Numbered from the stretch's first letter, positions 10,795 to 21,829 are shown. The stretch is DNA of 64,000 nucleotides from Favolaschia claudopus (GCA_037176885.1 JAWWNJ010000034.1:1240001-1304000); one strand, 5' to 3'. Translations and numbers: made by a program. Notes: generated by a model not told the origin, from the letters alone.

Positions 10795-11840
10795 ATGTCC
10801 TCGACTGATCCCCCGCCCGCAAAGCGCCAGCGAACGGATGACACGCAAACAACACGTTCAGAACTGTGGAATGAAGACGGCAATATTGTGCTTCAGGCTG
10901 CAAACACGCAGTTTCGCGTCCACTGGAGCGTTCTTGCACGGAGTTCATCGGTTTTCAGCGACATGCAGGGACTGCCTCAGCCTGCAGAACAGCCCCTCGT
11001 GGACGGGTGCCCCATTTTGGAAATTTCTGACGACCCCGACGATGTTGAGTACTTGCTGAAGGCACTCTACATTCCGTTCGTCGCATTTTGCCTCACCTAT
11101 ACGTTGTCCAAACTGCCATTCTAGGTCCTTTCATTGCCAAACACTCCTCCCGTTCCCTGTGGTCCGGGCTCTCATCAGGCTAGGTCGTAAATATGACTTT
11201 GAATACCTATACGACTCTGCTCTGGCCCGCCTCAGGAAAGAATTTCCCGCTACCCTGGAGGAATACGACGCATGTGAAAAATCGACCACAATTGAAGACG
11301 ATGGTTGGTTAACCCATGATGTGATATCGCTCGCCCGCGAAAACGAAATACTCTCTGTGCTCCCTGCCGCGTATCATTTCCTGTTGAGCTTTGAAACTTT
11401 GGCGAGTCTAAAATTCGTGCACGTTCAACATTCAAAACTGATTGAATTTTCCATGGAAGACTGAGATCTTTGAGGAAGGGCATGTCGCTTTATCAATTCT
11501 TGACTTGGGCAAATGCATCATCGGCCGCGAAAAACTATTTCAAACGCAGTTTCAGCCCGGCTACACCCTCGGGTGGCTTCGAAAACGGGACTTCAAAGAC
11601 TGTACCTCTTTGAAGCCCTGTCGCAAGTCTCGGGAAGCTGTTCTTGCCTCATTCGTGGATGCACATCTCCAAGATGGTCTGGTAACTCCGGAATCGATAT
11701 TCGCGCGGGGCTTCCTGTTCTGCTCAGGCTGTAGGCAACACATTCGAGAATCGACCGAAACTGGGCGGAAAAGAATGTGGCAGGCGTTACCGATTTTCTT
11801 CGATCTGCCTGCTTGGGATGAATTAAGTAAAGAACGGTGA
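10795..11840 (+). CDS. BTB/POZ-domain protein with a GC-AG second intron, 312 aa
   Basis: Exons 10795-11075, 11125-11401 and 11460-11840 (281+277+381 nt). The start MSSTDPPPAKRQRTDD lies in CACCATGTCC; an upstream in-frame ATG at 10762 would add a leader absent from the paralogs. The BTB domain (FRVHWSVLARSSSVFSDM), linker (LIRLGRKYDFEYLYDSAL) and Cys-rich tail (DCTSLKPC, FCSGCRQH, GRKRMWQALP) are intact. No GT donor near the paralogous second-intron position restores frame; GCGAGT at 11402 does, with acceptor AAG at 11459, so this intron is inferred to be of the GC-AG type. Confidence 0.8.
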
Positions 11841-12199
11841 TTAAGCTGCAGATGTGAGCAGCTTGTCTTCTCGTCGACCCGGCATGAGCATCGTCTGATT
11901 CATTCTAGTGTTTCACCATAATTTGAATCTGTACCCTGCTGCCATATAATCTACTACGTCCCCAGTTGGCCACCACCGTACCTCCAGGCAATTACATGAA
12001 AAGCCCTCAAAGCAACTCCTGGACCACGGAGGGATTGGATACCCTCAGTATATCGCTTGTGACTGACGGCACATATCTTTGTTCATTGCTTCGTTTGACT
12101 CCAAACCGCCCATTTTATCTCACTTTTGTAGCCCGAATCAATGATCATGACAACTATTCAATGTCGATTGTGCAGCTTTTTTGAATCGGCTCAACGAAA

Positions 12200-12637
12200 A
12201 ATGTAAGTAACCTTGAACTTGAGTACATAAGCCCCGCGTTTTGTTTATTACTGGTAAACTTCTCAAAGAATCTGTGGCCGGAAGCCGTAGGCTTTAATCC
12301 GTTTTCGCAGTCTCGGAAATTGAAAAAATCCTTAATAATAACAGGGGGGCTCAACGCCCAGACGAGTTTAAATTTTGAGAAGTAAGTACGATCCGTACCC
12401 CCGACCACTCGAGCTCAAATAGGTACTGGTTAGTAGGTCGGAGGCGTCTCCCAGTATTCAATCGTATGAAATTTGATTGATATTCGACCAAAACTCGAAT
12501 GTCGCGCTATCTGAGCCCTTCTCAGCCATATCGAAGGGCTCTGTGCTCCAGTCCAAATCCGTGTCTCAAGACACGAATCAAATCAACTCCACCATCCAAC
12601 CAGTCCTCATCAACCCATCCGCGTACGTTGCCCTACG
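12200..12637 (+). repeat. Flanking repeat, copy B
   Basis: Direct-orientation partner of 4675-5108, lying 360 bases after the last plus-strand BTB gene. It keeps the CTCAACGCCCAGACGAG, CGATCCGTACCCCCGACCAC and ATATCGAAGG blocks. Copies A and B bracket the BTB array, so they could mark the ends of a duplicated or inserted segment, or be two unrelated insertions of an old element. Confidence 0.8.
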
Positions 12638-13175
12638 GCAACGGACCACCCCCATATAAAACCCGTTGCAAAGGGTAGGCAGGCTGGTTACGAGCCTAAG
12701 GTTTTGCGACGTCGACGACTCTATGACTCTGAGGGCGAAGTCGATTCTTGAATTATCCACCGTCCCAAATTCAGCTCAAATACGCACCAAATGGGTACTT
12801 TTCCTGATTTACAGCTGGAACATAGTAGAACTAAGCACTAGCCACCTCAAAAACGAGGCAGAAGCACTGATTGGAGTCGATTGTCATGATGGTTTTCAAC
12901 TGGGACGTTCATCCCACATACTTATTTCTTTTGGAATATTCGCCGACTACTTGGTCTCATAATCGTCTCGAAAATCTTGACCCCCTGTTGTCAAACATTG
13001 AAGAGACTGGCGAGTGTTTTTGTTGACGAGTGAAATATGTACTTCCGTGACCGTGGATTCACCTTGAAAAGCGCTACGTCTGGATTTGGGTGGTGTAATT
13101 TATGTGTAATGATAATTAAAAAGCTGAGAGACCAAGCATGCATTGAGACGGTACATATGAGAGACATAAAGATTC

Positions 13176-13221
13176 TCAACCGTGGGAAATGTTTCGAAAT
13201 GATTCGAATTCCCACGGTTGA
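13176..13221. repeat. Perfect 13-bp inverted repeat with 20-nt loop
   Basis: Arm TCAACCGTGGGAA at 13176-13188 and its exact complement at 13209-13221. The loop contains a second small palindrome-like string (TTCGAAATGATTCGAA). No poly-T tract follows, so it does not look like a terminator. Confidence 0.7.
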
Positions 13222-13255
13222 CTTCTCCTATTTATACATTTGCACTAAATTTTAT

Positions 13256-13297
13256 AGCAGCAGTAGGCCCGCGCGCGCGCGGCAGAGCCCACTATCT
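13256..13297 (+). repeat. GC-rich hairpin repeat, copy 1
   Basis: About 42 bases reading GCAGTAGGCCCGCGCGCGCG followed by CGGCAGAGCCCACTATC. It matches 18408-18448 at all but a few positions. The core CCGCGC/GCGCGG is self-complementary. It may be the end of a small transposable element. Confidence 0.65.
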
Positions 13298-13853
13298 ACA
13301 CTTGTGTCAATGCAAGGTGAAATAGAATGTCCATACTTTCACTTGCTTGAACTTGCTTTTTCCCTTACATAAGATATTCGCGAAAAAAATTACAAAAATT
13401 CAATGTTTCACGGACTCTCGTGCATTTTAAGTAAGTGCTCGATATGAGCGCGGATGAGTACAAGTATATTTGGACTGTGTACTTGCATGCTCGTAGTGAC
13501 TGTTTAGTAGACGTCTCAAAATTCGCTCGGCCAACGCGCTACGCGTGTCGGCCAGCTCAAATTGAGACGGACCATTCCAGACATGTCCATGTACTGGGTA
13601 GTAGTCTCACTATGACGGCGAAGTATTCAACTGAAAGCTTACTACAGAACAGGATCAAACCCGGAAGGCAAGCATCCCGGTTCCAGCTTGGTTCCAGCCA
13701 GCGTGTATTACGGTGTATATTACAGAGTAACTGGGACCCAGAGAGGCGGAGCTGAAGTTGAGAATAGCTGGCCTAGGACTAGAAACCGAGCAGAGAGAGT
13801 CGTAACTGGGGCGGAAGTGCATGTCAGAGAAAGAGGAGAATGTGCGTTGATTG

Positions 13854-14188
13854 TAATAGACATGGGAGGCTGTTGTTGAGGGAAAGAATGAGCGGACCAC
13901 CCTTTAAATGTTGGATCTTGAACTCGATAATAGATATGACTCTAACTAAGTCATTGTAGGAGTTGAATGTGAAATCGTAAAACGAAGAGCTTGACTCACT
14001 GAATGCTGCGCGCTGCTTTGACTCGGACTCCGACTGCATTAGACATGGGAAACTGTTGTTGAGGGAAAGTGTGGACCACCCTTCAAAAGGACGGATCGTA
14101 GACTCGATATGGCTCCGACTAAGTCGTTGCAGGAATTGATGCCTGTGAAACCGTAAAACGAGGAGCTGGACTCGCCGAATGCTGTGCG
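13854..14188 (+). repeat. Tandem duplication of a ~150 bp unit
   Basis: Two diverged copies, 13854-14010 and 14039-14188. Both contain AGACATGGGA, CTGTTGTTGAGGGAAAG, GGACCACCCTT, CTCGAT, ACTAAGTC, TTGCAGGA/TTGTAGGA, CGTAAAACGA and CCGAATGCTG/CTGAATGCTG. Behind copy 1 lies GCTGCTTTGACTCGGACTCC; a near-complement (GGTCGGAGTCAAAGCAGCC) lies behind copy 2, so part of the unit is also present inverted. Confidence 0.75.
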
Positions 14189-14692
14189 ACATAATGGTGA
14201 CTGACTTTAAACTACGCGGTCGGAGTCAAAGCAGCCAAAACGTGACCGTGTTCAAAGAGTGTGGGAAGCAAAAGACCGTGAAAGGTACCGATTTGATCGC
14301 AGAGAACCAGTTTTGACAGCTCGTATCATACTGCGCTCAAAATTTACTGATTGGGCGCACCCCAAAACCCACTAAAGATAGTGGGTATTGTATTCCTTGC
14401 CGATTGGGTGACTTCCCGTAAGATAAATTTATGCTGGCCCAATTTCTGAGGTCGTTTGAGAGTGCCAGTGATGCAATCAAACTGGCGATATTTTCATCAC
14501 AAAACAAATCTACCAGGCGCGCGACTACCCTGTTTGCGGCGGAGAGTTTGCAGGACCTAATGGGGTGTCAACAAGTGCCTAGAGATTTATTTTTGTGTCT
14601 CGAGATCGTGGAGGGGTGCCGACCCGCCATCCAAACTTTATTATTATTCGACTGATGCAGGCTAAATCTTCGCTCGATTTGGATGCGTGATG

Positions 14693-15449
14693 GGGTCCCG
14701 ACAGCTGGGATAATTCTATTGAGAAACCCGGGGTGCAGGTAGAAACCCTCCCCATATAAGGCAATATTGCAGAAACCCCCCGCACAAACTTTAACAGATT
14801 CTGGACAGAAACCCACTTACGTCGATTCGATGGCATCAACGAACATTCAACGCGGCTAGGTCGGCGACACCGTCTTCATTTCTTTTTGCATCCAGACGAG
14901 GATCGTGGGTACCATATCGCCTTGCAGGCTTCTTGACGCGTTGTCTATTGCTCTTCACTGTGAGTTTCCTTCGACTCTAAGAAATGCCGGGGAAACAAGC
15001 GATGCCGATTGCTCGGCACAGCTTGATGTCAAAGTGAGCACACTCATATTTTTCCTTGAGGCGACTTGAGACCTCATTCAAAGCATCCAAAAGCAGTAGA
15101 TGAGTGAACACAATGTTTCCGTAGGTTGTATGCTAACTGCGAGGCTGTTGGGCTCGTCGGGTGCGGAAATAACGACGGGGTCGGCATGCACACGGCAATC
15201 TCGGAACCACGAAGAAGGGATGGGCCTCGGGCAATCTGAGACTTACCGCAACTGGGAATTAATGCTGAAGCGGCAAATAAAAGCGTCTGAGAAGGTCGAA
15301 CCAACCCTCAGCATTGTTGCCGCGCCCGCCGCCGAGTCGGCAGACTGGGGCAATCACCTTCCCAAATTGGAAGGGTCTTTGAACCCTGGGTTTCTACATA
15401 AAGATTCGGAAACCCGGGTTTCTGGATAGAATTATCCCGACAGCTGTCT
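14693..15449. mobile_element. Putative small non-autonomous element with terminal inverted repeats
   Basis: The left end GACAGCTGGGATAATTCTAT then TGAGAAACCCGGG (14699-14730) matches the complement of the right end (15402-15446), which reads GACAGCTGTCGGGATAATTC then TATCCAGAAACCCGGG. The ~750 bases between hold no ORF of note but several GAAACCC strings. Size and structure resemble a MITE-like insertion. I could not identify a target-site duplication with certainty. Confidence 0.5.
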
Positions 15450-15657
15450 CGAAACATTCTGGTAGAGTAAATTTACTTTACTTTACGGGACGTCACCCAT
15501 TATCAAGTTGTGATGATCGCCGTCCCGGTTTTCCGCTCCTTCAAAGAACTCGGTTCACATTAAACTTTGAAACCATAAGCCTGAGCTCACTGAGCATCGT
15601 GTTCGGAGACGTTAAAAAATAGGCTTACAGTCGGACGGCAGAATTCCGAATGGGGGA

Positions 15658-16733
15658 TCAGTCGCCGTTCTTCAACTCGTTCCACGGCGGAAGGTCAAAG
15701 AGAAGGGGCAGCTGCTCCCAACCCTTCTTCCGTCCGGCTACGATGGAATCATGGATCATCTTCAGACAATTTTGACAGAACTGAAATCTTTTGAGGACAG
15801 GCCATTGCGGTGTTATCAAATTGGCACGGAGATAATTGTCCATGCAATATACAAGAAGTGCTTGCCGCGAAGCCTGACATTGCATAGAGTCCAAGCAGAG
15901 ATCGGCAAAATCCCATTTCCGTATCCACCCTAGGGTGAAGCCAGGTTGGAATTGCGTCTTGAAAGCTTCTTCGCGACCAACGGCACATCTGCACAGATCA
16001 ATGGTGGGGAGAGATGCTACCATGGTGCTGTCGCGCCTCTGAATTTGGGTAAGGAGCTTAGACTGTCATTTGTTGATATGTATGAAATTCTGCGAGCAAA
16101 CTTTGCGACTTACTGCGGTATGCATCGATAGCGAATAGTACGCGGCGGGCAAAACGGTCAGGAGTTTGTTCTCGTTGGCAAGCGATGCGATGTCACGGGT
16201 GAGTCCGGGATAGCCCTCCATCGTCTGCCATGCGGCTCTAAACGCATCGTATTCCTTGAGGGTCGTCGGAAACTCAGTCATGAGACGTTTCACAGCGGAG
16301 TCATATAGGTATTTGAACTCGTATTTCCGACCTATTTTCACGAAAGCGCGGACGACCGGAAACGGTAGTTTGTCCTGGCAATGAAAGGACCTGAGAGTTG
16401 ATTCAGTGGTCAATAACGCGCTTCATTGACAGGCAAGGGAGGGCTTGCGAACGGGATGTAGAGAGCCTTGAGTAGAAACTTGATATCGTCCGGATCGTCA
16501 GAAAGCTCGACTATTGAACAGCCCTCAACGGTGGGCTGGTCTGACGGTTGGGGAAGCCCCTGCATGTCGCTGAAAACAGACGAATTCTCCGCGAGAACGC
16601 TCCAATGTACGCGAAACTGCGTATTTCCCGCTTGCAGAACAACGCTGCCGTCTGCTTTCCATATGTCTGAGCGCATGACCTCTGTGTCGTCCGTGCGTTG
16701 ACGCTTTGCGGGCGGAGATTCGGATTCGGACAT
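15658..16733 (-). CDS. BTB/POZ-domain protein, inverted copy, 312 aa
   Basis: Exons 16733-16453, 16390-16114 and 16038-15658 (281+277+381 nt), the same sizes as the 10795 gene but on the other strand. The N-terminus is MSESESPPAKRQRTDDTEVM. The BTB domain (FRVHWSVLAENSSVFSDM), linker (FVKIGRKYEFKYLYDSAV) and tail (LGWIRKWDFADLC, FCQNCLKMIHD, GRKKGWEQLP, PPWNELKNGD) are complete. Here the second intron uses a normal GTAAGT donor. It lies 3.8 kb from the array across a repeat-rich stretch. Confidence 0.87.
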
Positions 16734-18258
16734 GAGGGTCGATTGTGAACGAGAAAGTGCAGTGGATCACTGATTGATCACTGATCCCTTGATTGACCAA
16801 AATGACATCTCCCCTAATGACACCACCATCATCTCCTAACGTGAATGCGCCATGGCCCACACATGCCAGAGAGACGCGGCCATACAGAGCCCAAAGTCTT
16901 CAGAGCTAGCTGGACATGAGCCTTTCTATGTATTGAGGGCAAATATATGGACTTGAAAATTCATGAAATTTAAAAAAAAATCATCTTCGAGGCCATTCGA
17001 CGCGCTACTGTTTGCCTCCGAATGACTCGCCTACACCCCAAAGCCAACCTAGAGGACAAGTCGAGGAGCTGTGGTCTTGATTTCCTTGCTCTCGACGTGC
17101 AAGCAGCCGCGAGCCCAATTTTCACGGACCATCGACATCCGGAGTCTTCCTCACGCATCCAGCTCATTTCCCGGTCTTATGGTGCGAAATTTGTCCACAG
17201 TAACCTTCCAGGACACCGCTGTCCATTGGTGCATGTCCTCTCGCTCGCCATCGTCCTGGACATCGACCAGAGGCTGTCTCGCGCTGGCCCGCCCTTGGCT
17301 GCACAGCTGCTGACTCATCCAGCACTGCAATTCTGATCGATGTCCTTTCGGCGATACTCAGTCTCTTTGCGGTCTCCAGCTCTTGAGCGAGGTACTCGGG
17401 TGGTTCGTCTAGCCCAGCCTATCGCCTGAACGATGGGTTTGGCGCTTAAGCCGACTATTGTACAAACGGCATACGGGCTGCTGAAAGCTCTCGACAACTG
17501 TACCGCTCCGTCAAGCCAGCTGCTACTCATTCAAGTGATAGGCTATGCGGCAGTTGAGTTGGGCTACAATATAATATTTCTTTATCTCTTGTTCCACAAT
17601 TTCAAGGCACGCAAACACTATTGTCGACCTCTTGAAACCGCAAATGCTGAGGAATTTAAGCGAGCTAAAATTAACGGAAACGGCTCTACTGCAGCTGTAC
17701 TGTATCGTGCGCCCCATTGAACCTCTTCCTTACGGTTTGCCTGTTGCATAGATGTGCGCACTTGACGGAGATTGGATTAAATCCTTGTAAGGTCCACTGT
17801 TTCTGCTCAAGTTCCTTTCTCGTGATTCAGACGTGCTTCCCGTCTCGTTCGTGGCCCACGGTACAAATCTTTGCATCAACACCGTGCAAACTACCACTCC
17901 AGAGACTCGAGACTGCGATCATTCTGTTTTTTGGAGAGTTCTGAAACATTGACCTTTCTAGTGAACAATTCTTGAACTCCTCACAGCGACGACTCGCACC
18001 TTTGAAATACACTCTGCCGGCCAAAGATATTCCATCATCGGAATACGAGTCCAACATGCGATTAAAGCCCCAGTATCATTCTATTTTCAAAGGTATTGAG
18101 CCTCTCTTTGTTGAGTCCTCGAACTGCTTACTTGTCGAGGTACCAATTCTTCCGTGTTTCTGCTTCTCTTGATTTCCTTCAGTTCTACAGCGATGCATCG
18201 GCGGGTGTTATCGTGAGCTCGGCTGCGGGGGTTTTGGAGGAATGACGAAAAGGGTGTG

Positions 18259-18345
18259 AGTGGGACTCGGGAAAAGCTCGGAAAAAGGCCTACAGTGGGA
18301 CTCGAACCTCGGATGAGGAGATTTGAGCTTCAACAGTGGGACTCG
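18259..18345 (+). repeat. Three copies of the 11-mer AGTGGGACTCG
   Basis: Copies at 18259-18269, 18294-18304 and 18335-18345, spaced 35 and 41 bases apart. The middle copy sits in GGGACTCGAACCTC, which resembles a tRNA T-loop complement, but the arms do not pair as a tRNA would. Confidence 0.6.
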
Positions 18346-18407
18346 GCATTCCGGCACATCAGTACATTTGATTTGAATCATTGGCACGAAATTAACTTGA
18401 AAATAAT

Positions 18408-18448
18408 CGCAGTAGGCCCGCGCACGCGCGGCAAAGCCCACTATCCGT
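18408..18448 (+). repeat. GC-rich hairpin repeat, copy 2
   Basis: ATCGCAGTAGGCCCGCGCAC then GCGCGGCAAAGCCCACTATC; near-identical to 13256-13297. A weaker relative (TAATCGCAGTAAACCCCCGC then ACGCGC) occurs at about 55803-55831. Confidence 0.65.
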
Positions 18449-18824
18449 GCTACTGCCTTTGCGTGTGCTCGCCCGTATAAGAAGAACTGTAAATGTCAAA
18501 CCAACCACGACCAAAAAAGAAAAAAAAAAAACAAAAAAACACACGCCCTCTCACGGCCGGGCCGACGGGCCGTTACCGAACCGCCATCTCTCCGCTCGAC
18601 GCGGTCACGTGATTAACGTTACATCAAACTTTGTGACATAACGTGACGTCACATCTTCTCCCCATTTGCTCAGTCCAAGCGCATTCTCGCGTCAACGCGT
18701 TCCGCTCGTCTCAAAACCTTCTCTATCGCTCACAATCCGGAAGCCGAGATGCCGACCGCATGCGCTTAAGAGATCCGAATTTCCCGGGAATTCGGCTTCT
18801 CGCTCTCAAACCCCAACTACCACC

Positions 18825-19445
18825 ATGGCCCGTACCCGCGTCCCGTACCACCCGAAGCTGGTTCCGTGGCCTGCATCGCAAACGAAGAAGTTTATGCGTA
18901 AATTGTGAGTGTGGTTTTTTATTTTCGCTATACATACGACGATTATGTAGCGCTCGGATGACGCCCCTACAACGCCTCAAGTTCCTGGCGAGGCTCAACC
19001 CCTACAAAGACTACAGGGGGTACATCTACGCATTGAGGCAAGACTACTTCGACGCCGTTACGGGCCAATGGAGGTCGATCGTCAAATACGGGCTGACGAA
19101 GAATTTCGCTCGACGGCGGAGGGAGTATAAGAAGTGTGGGACGATAGAATGGCTCTATCATTGGAGAACGGACTGTGTTAAGCTCACCGGTGAGTCTCTC
19201 TCTTCCTTCCGGACGACGTTTACTTGTTGCCAGAGGCGACGATACACGCCCGGCTGCGACATCAAGGCGTAAATGTCAAGGCATTCCCGTGCGCGTGCAC
19301 GCACCACCACCGGGAGTTTTTTTGGGAGGACTGCATTGGGACGCAGGCGGACATCCGAAAGGTAGTAGAAGACGTGCTACGGGACACAGCACAGCCGATT
19401 ATTAGGCGAGTGAACACCGTTTATCAACCAAAGTCTTTTTTCTGA
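18825..19445 (+). CDS. GIY-YIG/T5orf172-like domain protein, 176 aa
   Basis: Exons 18825-18904, 18951-19189 and 19234-19445 (531 nt). The ATG is in CACCATGG. After a basic N-terminus (MARTRVPYHPKLVPW) the protein shows YRGYIYALRQD, SIVKYGLTKNFARRRREYKK and a later stretch EATIHARLR with HREFFWED. This order of a YIY beta strand, a KYGLT-x-n-RRR helix start and a Glu further on matches the bacteriophage T5 Orf172/DUF1766 branch of the GIY-YIG nuclease fold. Fungi carry families of such small proteins of unknown role. Whether it cuts DNA cannot be said; the second half of the motif departs from the classic catalytic set. Confidence 0.75.
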
Positions 19446-20853
19446 CCTACCCGCAGAGTAAATCTGTAGTGAACATCCGCTGTGAGCGTGGATAATTGAT
19501 CTTTCGCGTTGAACAGGACGTCATTGTGTGAGCGTGATCCGGGTTTGTGTCCCACCGATAAAGTCTGACTCTGTTACCATAGCGGGCAACAGACATCGAG
19601 AATTTGGCACAAGCACGCGCGCAATAAATACCGCGACTGTAAGGAACACTTTTTATTGTTGTCGCATTCTTTTAAACTCACCAACGAACTCAGATGTGCA
19701 ATGCAACGGCCTTACACTTCTAGGTCTCGCCAATATCACGACACTTTCATCGCAATCTCAGCAAGTAAGTTTGATTGATCGTGAAGACAAACACATTCGA
19801 TGGTAAGCGTCTAATGCCTTTGGAAATATCACACAGTTCGCTAATTCAACGCCATACGCATCATAAAACCCCCCGGTTTTCCTCTTTCGGAGTCTTTCTT
19901 TCTGTGTTTCCTCGGAGAACTGCGTCTAGAGAGGGAGAGAGAGAGTGAGAGCGGTAATCACACAAGAGGTAAGCCCTCTGGGCATGCAGCATAATTAGTT
20001 ACTTGAACATACGTGTCGTATATACCAAATCGAATAAATTGTTTGATCCCATCATTAATGTGACACGTCCTCCAGAGGCGTCAGTCACAGCAACCAAATT
20101 CACCACTTCAAGTAGTGCTAAATCCCAGCATCCACAATCAAAACAAATCGTGTGATCTCATCCTTAATGTGACAGCTCGTCGCGCGACGCCAGTCACAGC
20201 AACAAAGTTCACCACTCCAAGTCGCGCCAAGTTCTAACGACATTCCTCCGGACCCCGTATGAATCTGCAAATCTTGTTTGCGCGCCCCATACATTCCAAG
20301 GCGGCAACAAAACGGACGGATATTCGTTAAACATCAGGCATACAGCCAAGCAGGTCTCATTTTACTTTATTTTATTTTGTCTGTTAAACGAGTATTTCAT
20401 TCTCCGTCTTTAGTTGACACTAGAGATCACAAGAGAACCTTCGATGTCCAGAAGCCCAGCTTTCTCGGAGCACATACAATTCGAGCCAGCCTCAATTCAA
20501 TTGCTGCGCATTGGTCTAGTCTTTAAATAAATTTATTTTCCGTCCCATCTCCTTATCGGATTGAAGCTGGGTTTCGGGACGGGTTTTCAGGGACAAGAGC
20601 ATCAACCGAGGGGTGTGCACGCCTCGGCTCCGTGAAAAGAAGTACTGCTTGCACGGTTTAAGTTTGATGTCGAGAAGCAGTGACGAATTCTATATTATAT
20701 GAAAAGAAGCGCTGACATTTGTATTCCGTTCAATCCCCTCTTTCGAGCTCAATCTTAGCTTGCAGGCAGGGTTCTATTCCAAATCCAGTCTTCCGCGGTA
20801 AATTTTATAAAGGAGAGGTCCGTTCTCGCAAGCCAGGTTACAACTACCCCACC
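19446..20853. other. Gene-free region with a tandem ~100 bp repeat
   Basis: No supported gene. Holds the duplication at 20033-20231 and a GA-rich run (19925-19950). Confidence 0.5.
20033..20231 (+). repeat. Tandem duplication of a ~100 bp unit
   Basis: Two copies, about 20033-20133 and 20142-20231, sharing TGATCYCATC, TTAATGTGACA, CAGTCACAGCAAC and TTCACCACTYCAAGT. The TGACA...CAGTCACA portion is itself partly palindromic. A diverged relative seems to lie at 34730-34785 (ATTGATGTGACATGGCTTCG). Confidence 0.65.
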
Positions 20854-21416
20854 ATGGTGAAAGTCGAAGCACTCCTGGCAACACCCTCCCCGACCGAGTC
20901 TGAATGCAGCGAGGACGAGATCGACGAATTGACGGACGAGGTGCGAGCTCTTTTACAGAGAGAAATGTCGGACTCATTTTTTATCTCCTAGCCCCAAGGA
21001 GAGCGACCTGTACGCCGCAACTGTAACATCGACCACTCATAACCACTACCTCGCCGAAACTCATTATGGCTACTAGACAGATGTGGGGTATGCTCCCAGC
21101 AAGGACACAGCAGGAAAGGGTGCCCCAACGCGGCCGGACCCAGCGGGCCCACGTCTCAGCGCCGACCCGACCCGTACACTAGGCGCCATATGCCAAAATC
21201 CACGCGTAAGTTTTCACTCTATAACATTATGTGTGCTTCGTCGACGTTCACTATGTACCAGAACGATGCAAAATATGCCACAGACAGGGGCACCATCGCG
21301 GAGAATGTCCCAAAGTGGAGCACCCGCCCAAGACTTTTAAACCGAGAGCCCCTTGTCGCTGTAGTCTGTGTGGCGTGGTAGGCCACAAGCGCAATTATTG
21401 CCCGGGGACAAAATGA
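20854..21416 (+). CDS. Zinc-knuckle (CCHC) protein, 133 aa
   Basis: Four exons: 20854-20940, 20992-21022, 21077-21205 and 21262-21416 (402 nt, in frame; introns 50, 54 and 56 nt). The N-terminus is acidic (SECSEDEIDELTDE). It is followed by three C-x2-C-x4-H-x4-C knuckles: CGVCSQQGHSRKGC, CKICHRQGHHRGEC and CSLCGVVGHKRNYC. Such knuckles bind single-stranded RNA or DNA and occur in RNA-surveillance adaptors and in retroelement Gag proteins. No protease or reverse transcriptase is adjacent, so a free-standing nucleic-acid-binding protein is more likely. Start context is ACCATGG. Confidence 0.8.
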
Positions 21417-21829
21417 TGGCGCGAGAACGTTTCATGAAGTGTTTTAAATACAACATGTACTATCACAACTTGTAAAAATCCGATTTCGGAGCGCATGTAA
21501 GTTCTTATATGAGGAAAGCCGAGAAACTGAGTGCAATGTACATTGTACATCACCGGAAGCTACAGCCAAACACGACCAAAGGGGTGGGCCTCAGTCCACC
21601 ACCACTACTTAATGTGCAAGTGGTCGGGAAGCCAAACTGTTGAGGTTTGCATCCTAAGTCTTTCAGATGTAGATAGGTAACGCTAGTAAGTAAACTAATA
21701 AAGAGCTGACTTGTTGACGGATCATGTCACGTGCTTTGGTGACGTGACTCCCATCTCTTCTCAGCACCGTTTCACCAGCCTCGCACCAGCATCTCATCAT
21801 CGTCGATGCGGACCAAGATCCAGATGGTC
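21417..21829. other. Intergenic region
   Basis: About 410 bases, no gene. GTGACGTGACTCC near 21740 resembles a bZIP/CRE-type half site just upstream of the F-box gene. Confidence 0.4.

Larger units (their letters stand above)
16734..18824. other. Gene-poor region with small repeats
   Basis: No gene I can support. Around 17000-17720 the plus strand shows weak F-box/LRR-like phrases interrupted by stops, possibly an eroded gene. The stretch includes an 11-base motif repeated three times (18259-18345), GC-rich hairpin repeat copy 2 (18408-18448) and an A-rich run near 18515-18540. Confidence 0.4.

Noticed and set aside
13256..13297. Helitron 3' end
   Set aside because: A hairpin is present, but neither strand shows CTRR after it, and no matching 5' TC end was found.
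18285..18325. tRNA-like T-loop (complement of GGTTCGAGTCCC) followed by a T run
   Set aside because: The T arm does not pair, no acceptor stem or anticodon arm can be formed, and the string is one of three copies of AGTGGGACTCG.
20854..21416. Retrotransposon Gag
   Set aside because: No protease, reverse transcriptase or LTR near it, and the small spliced structure does not fit a retroelement.
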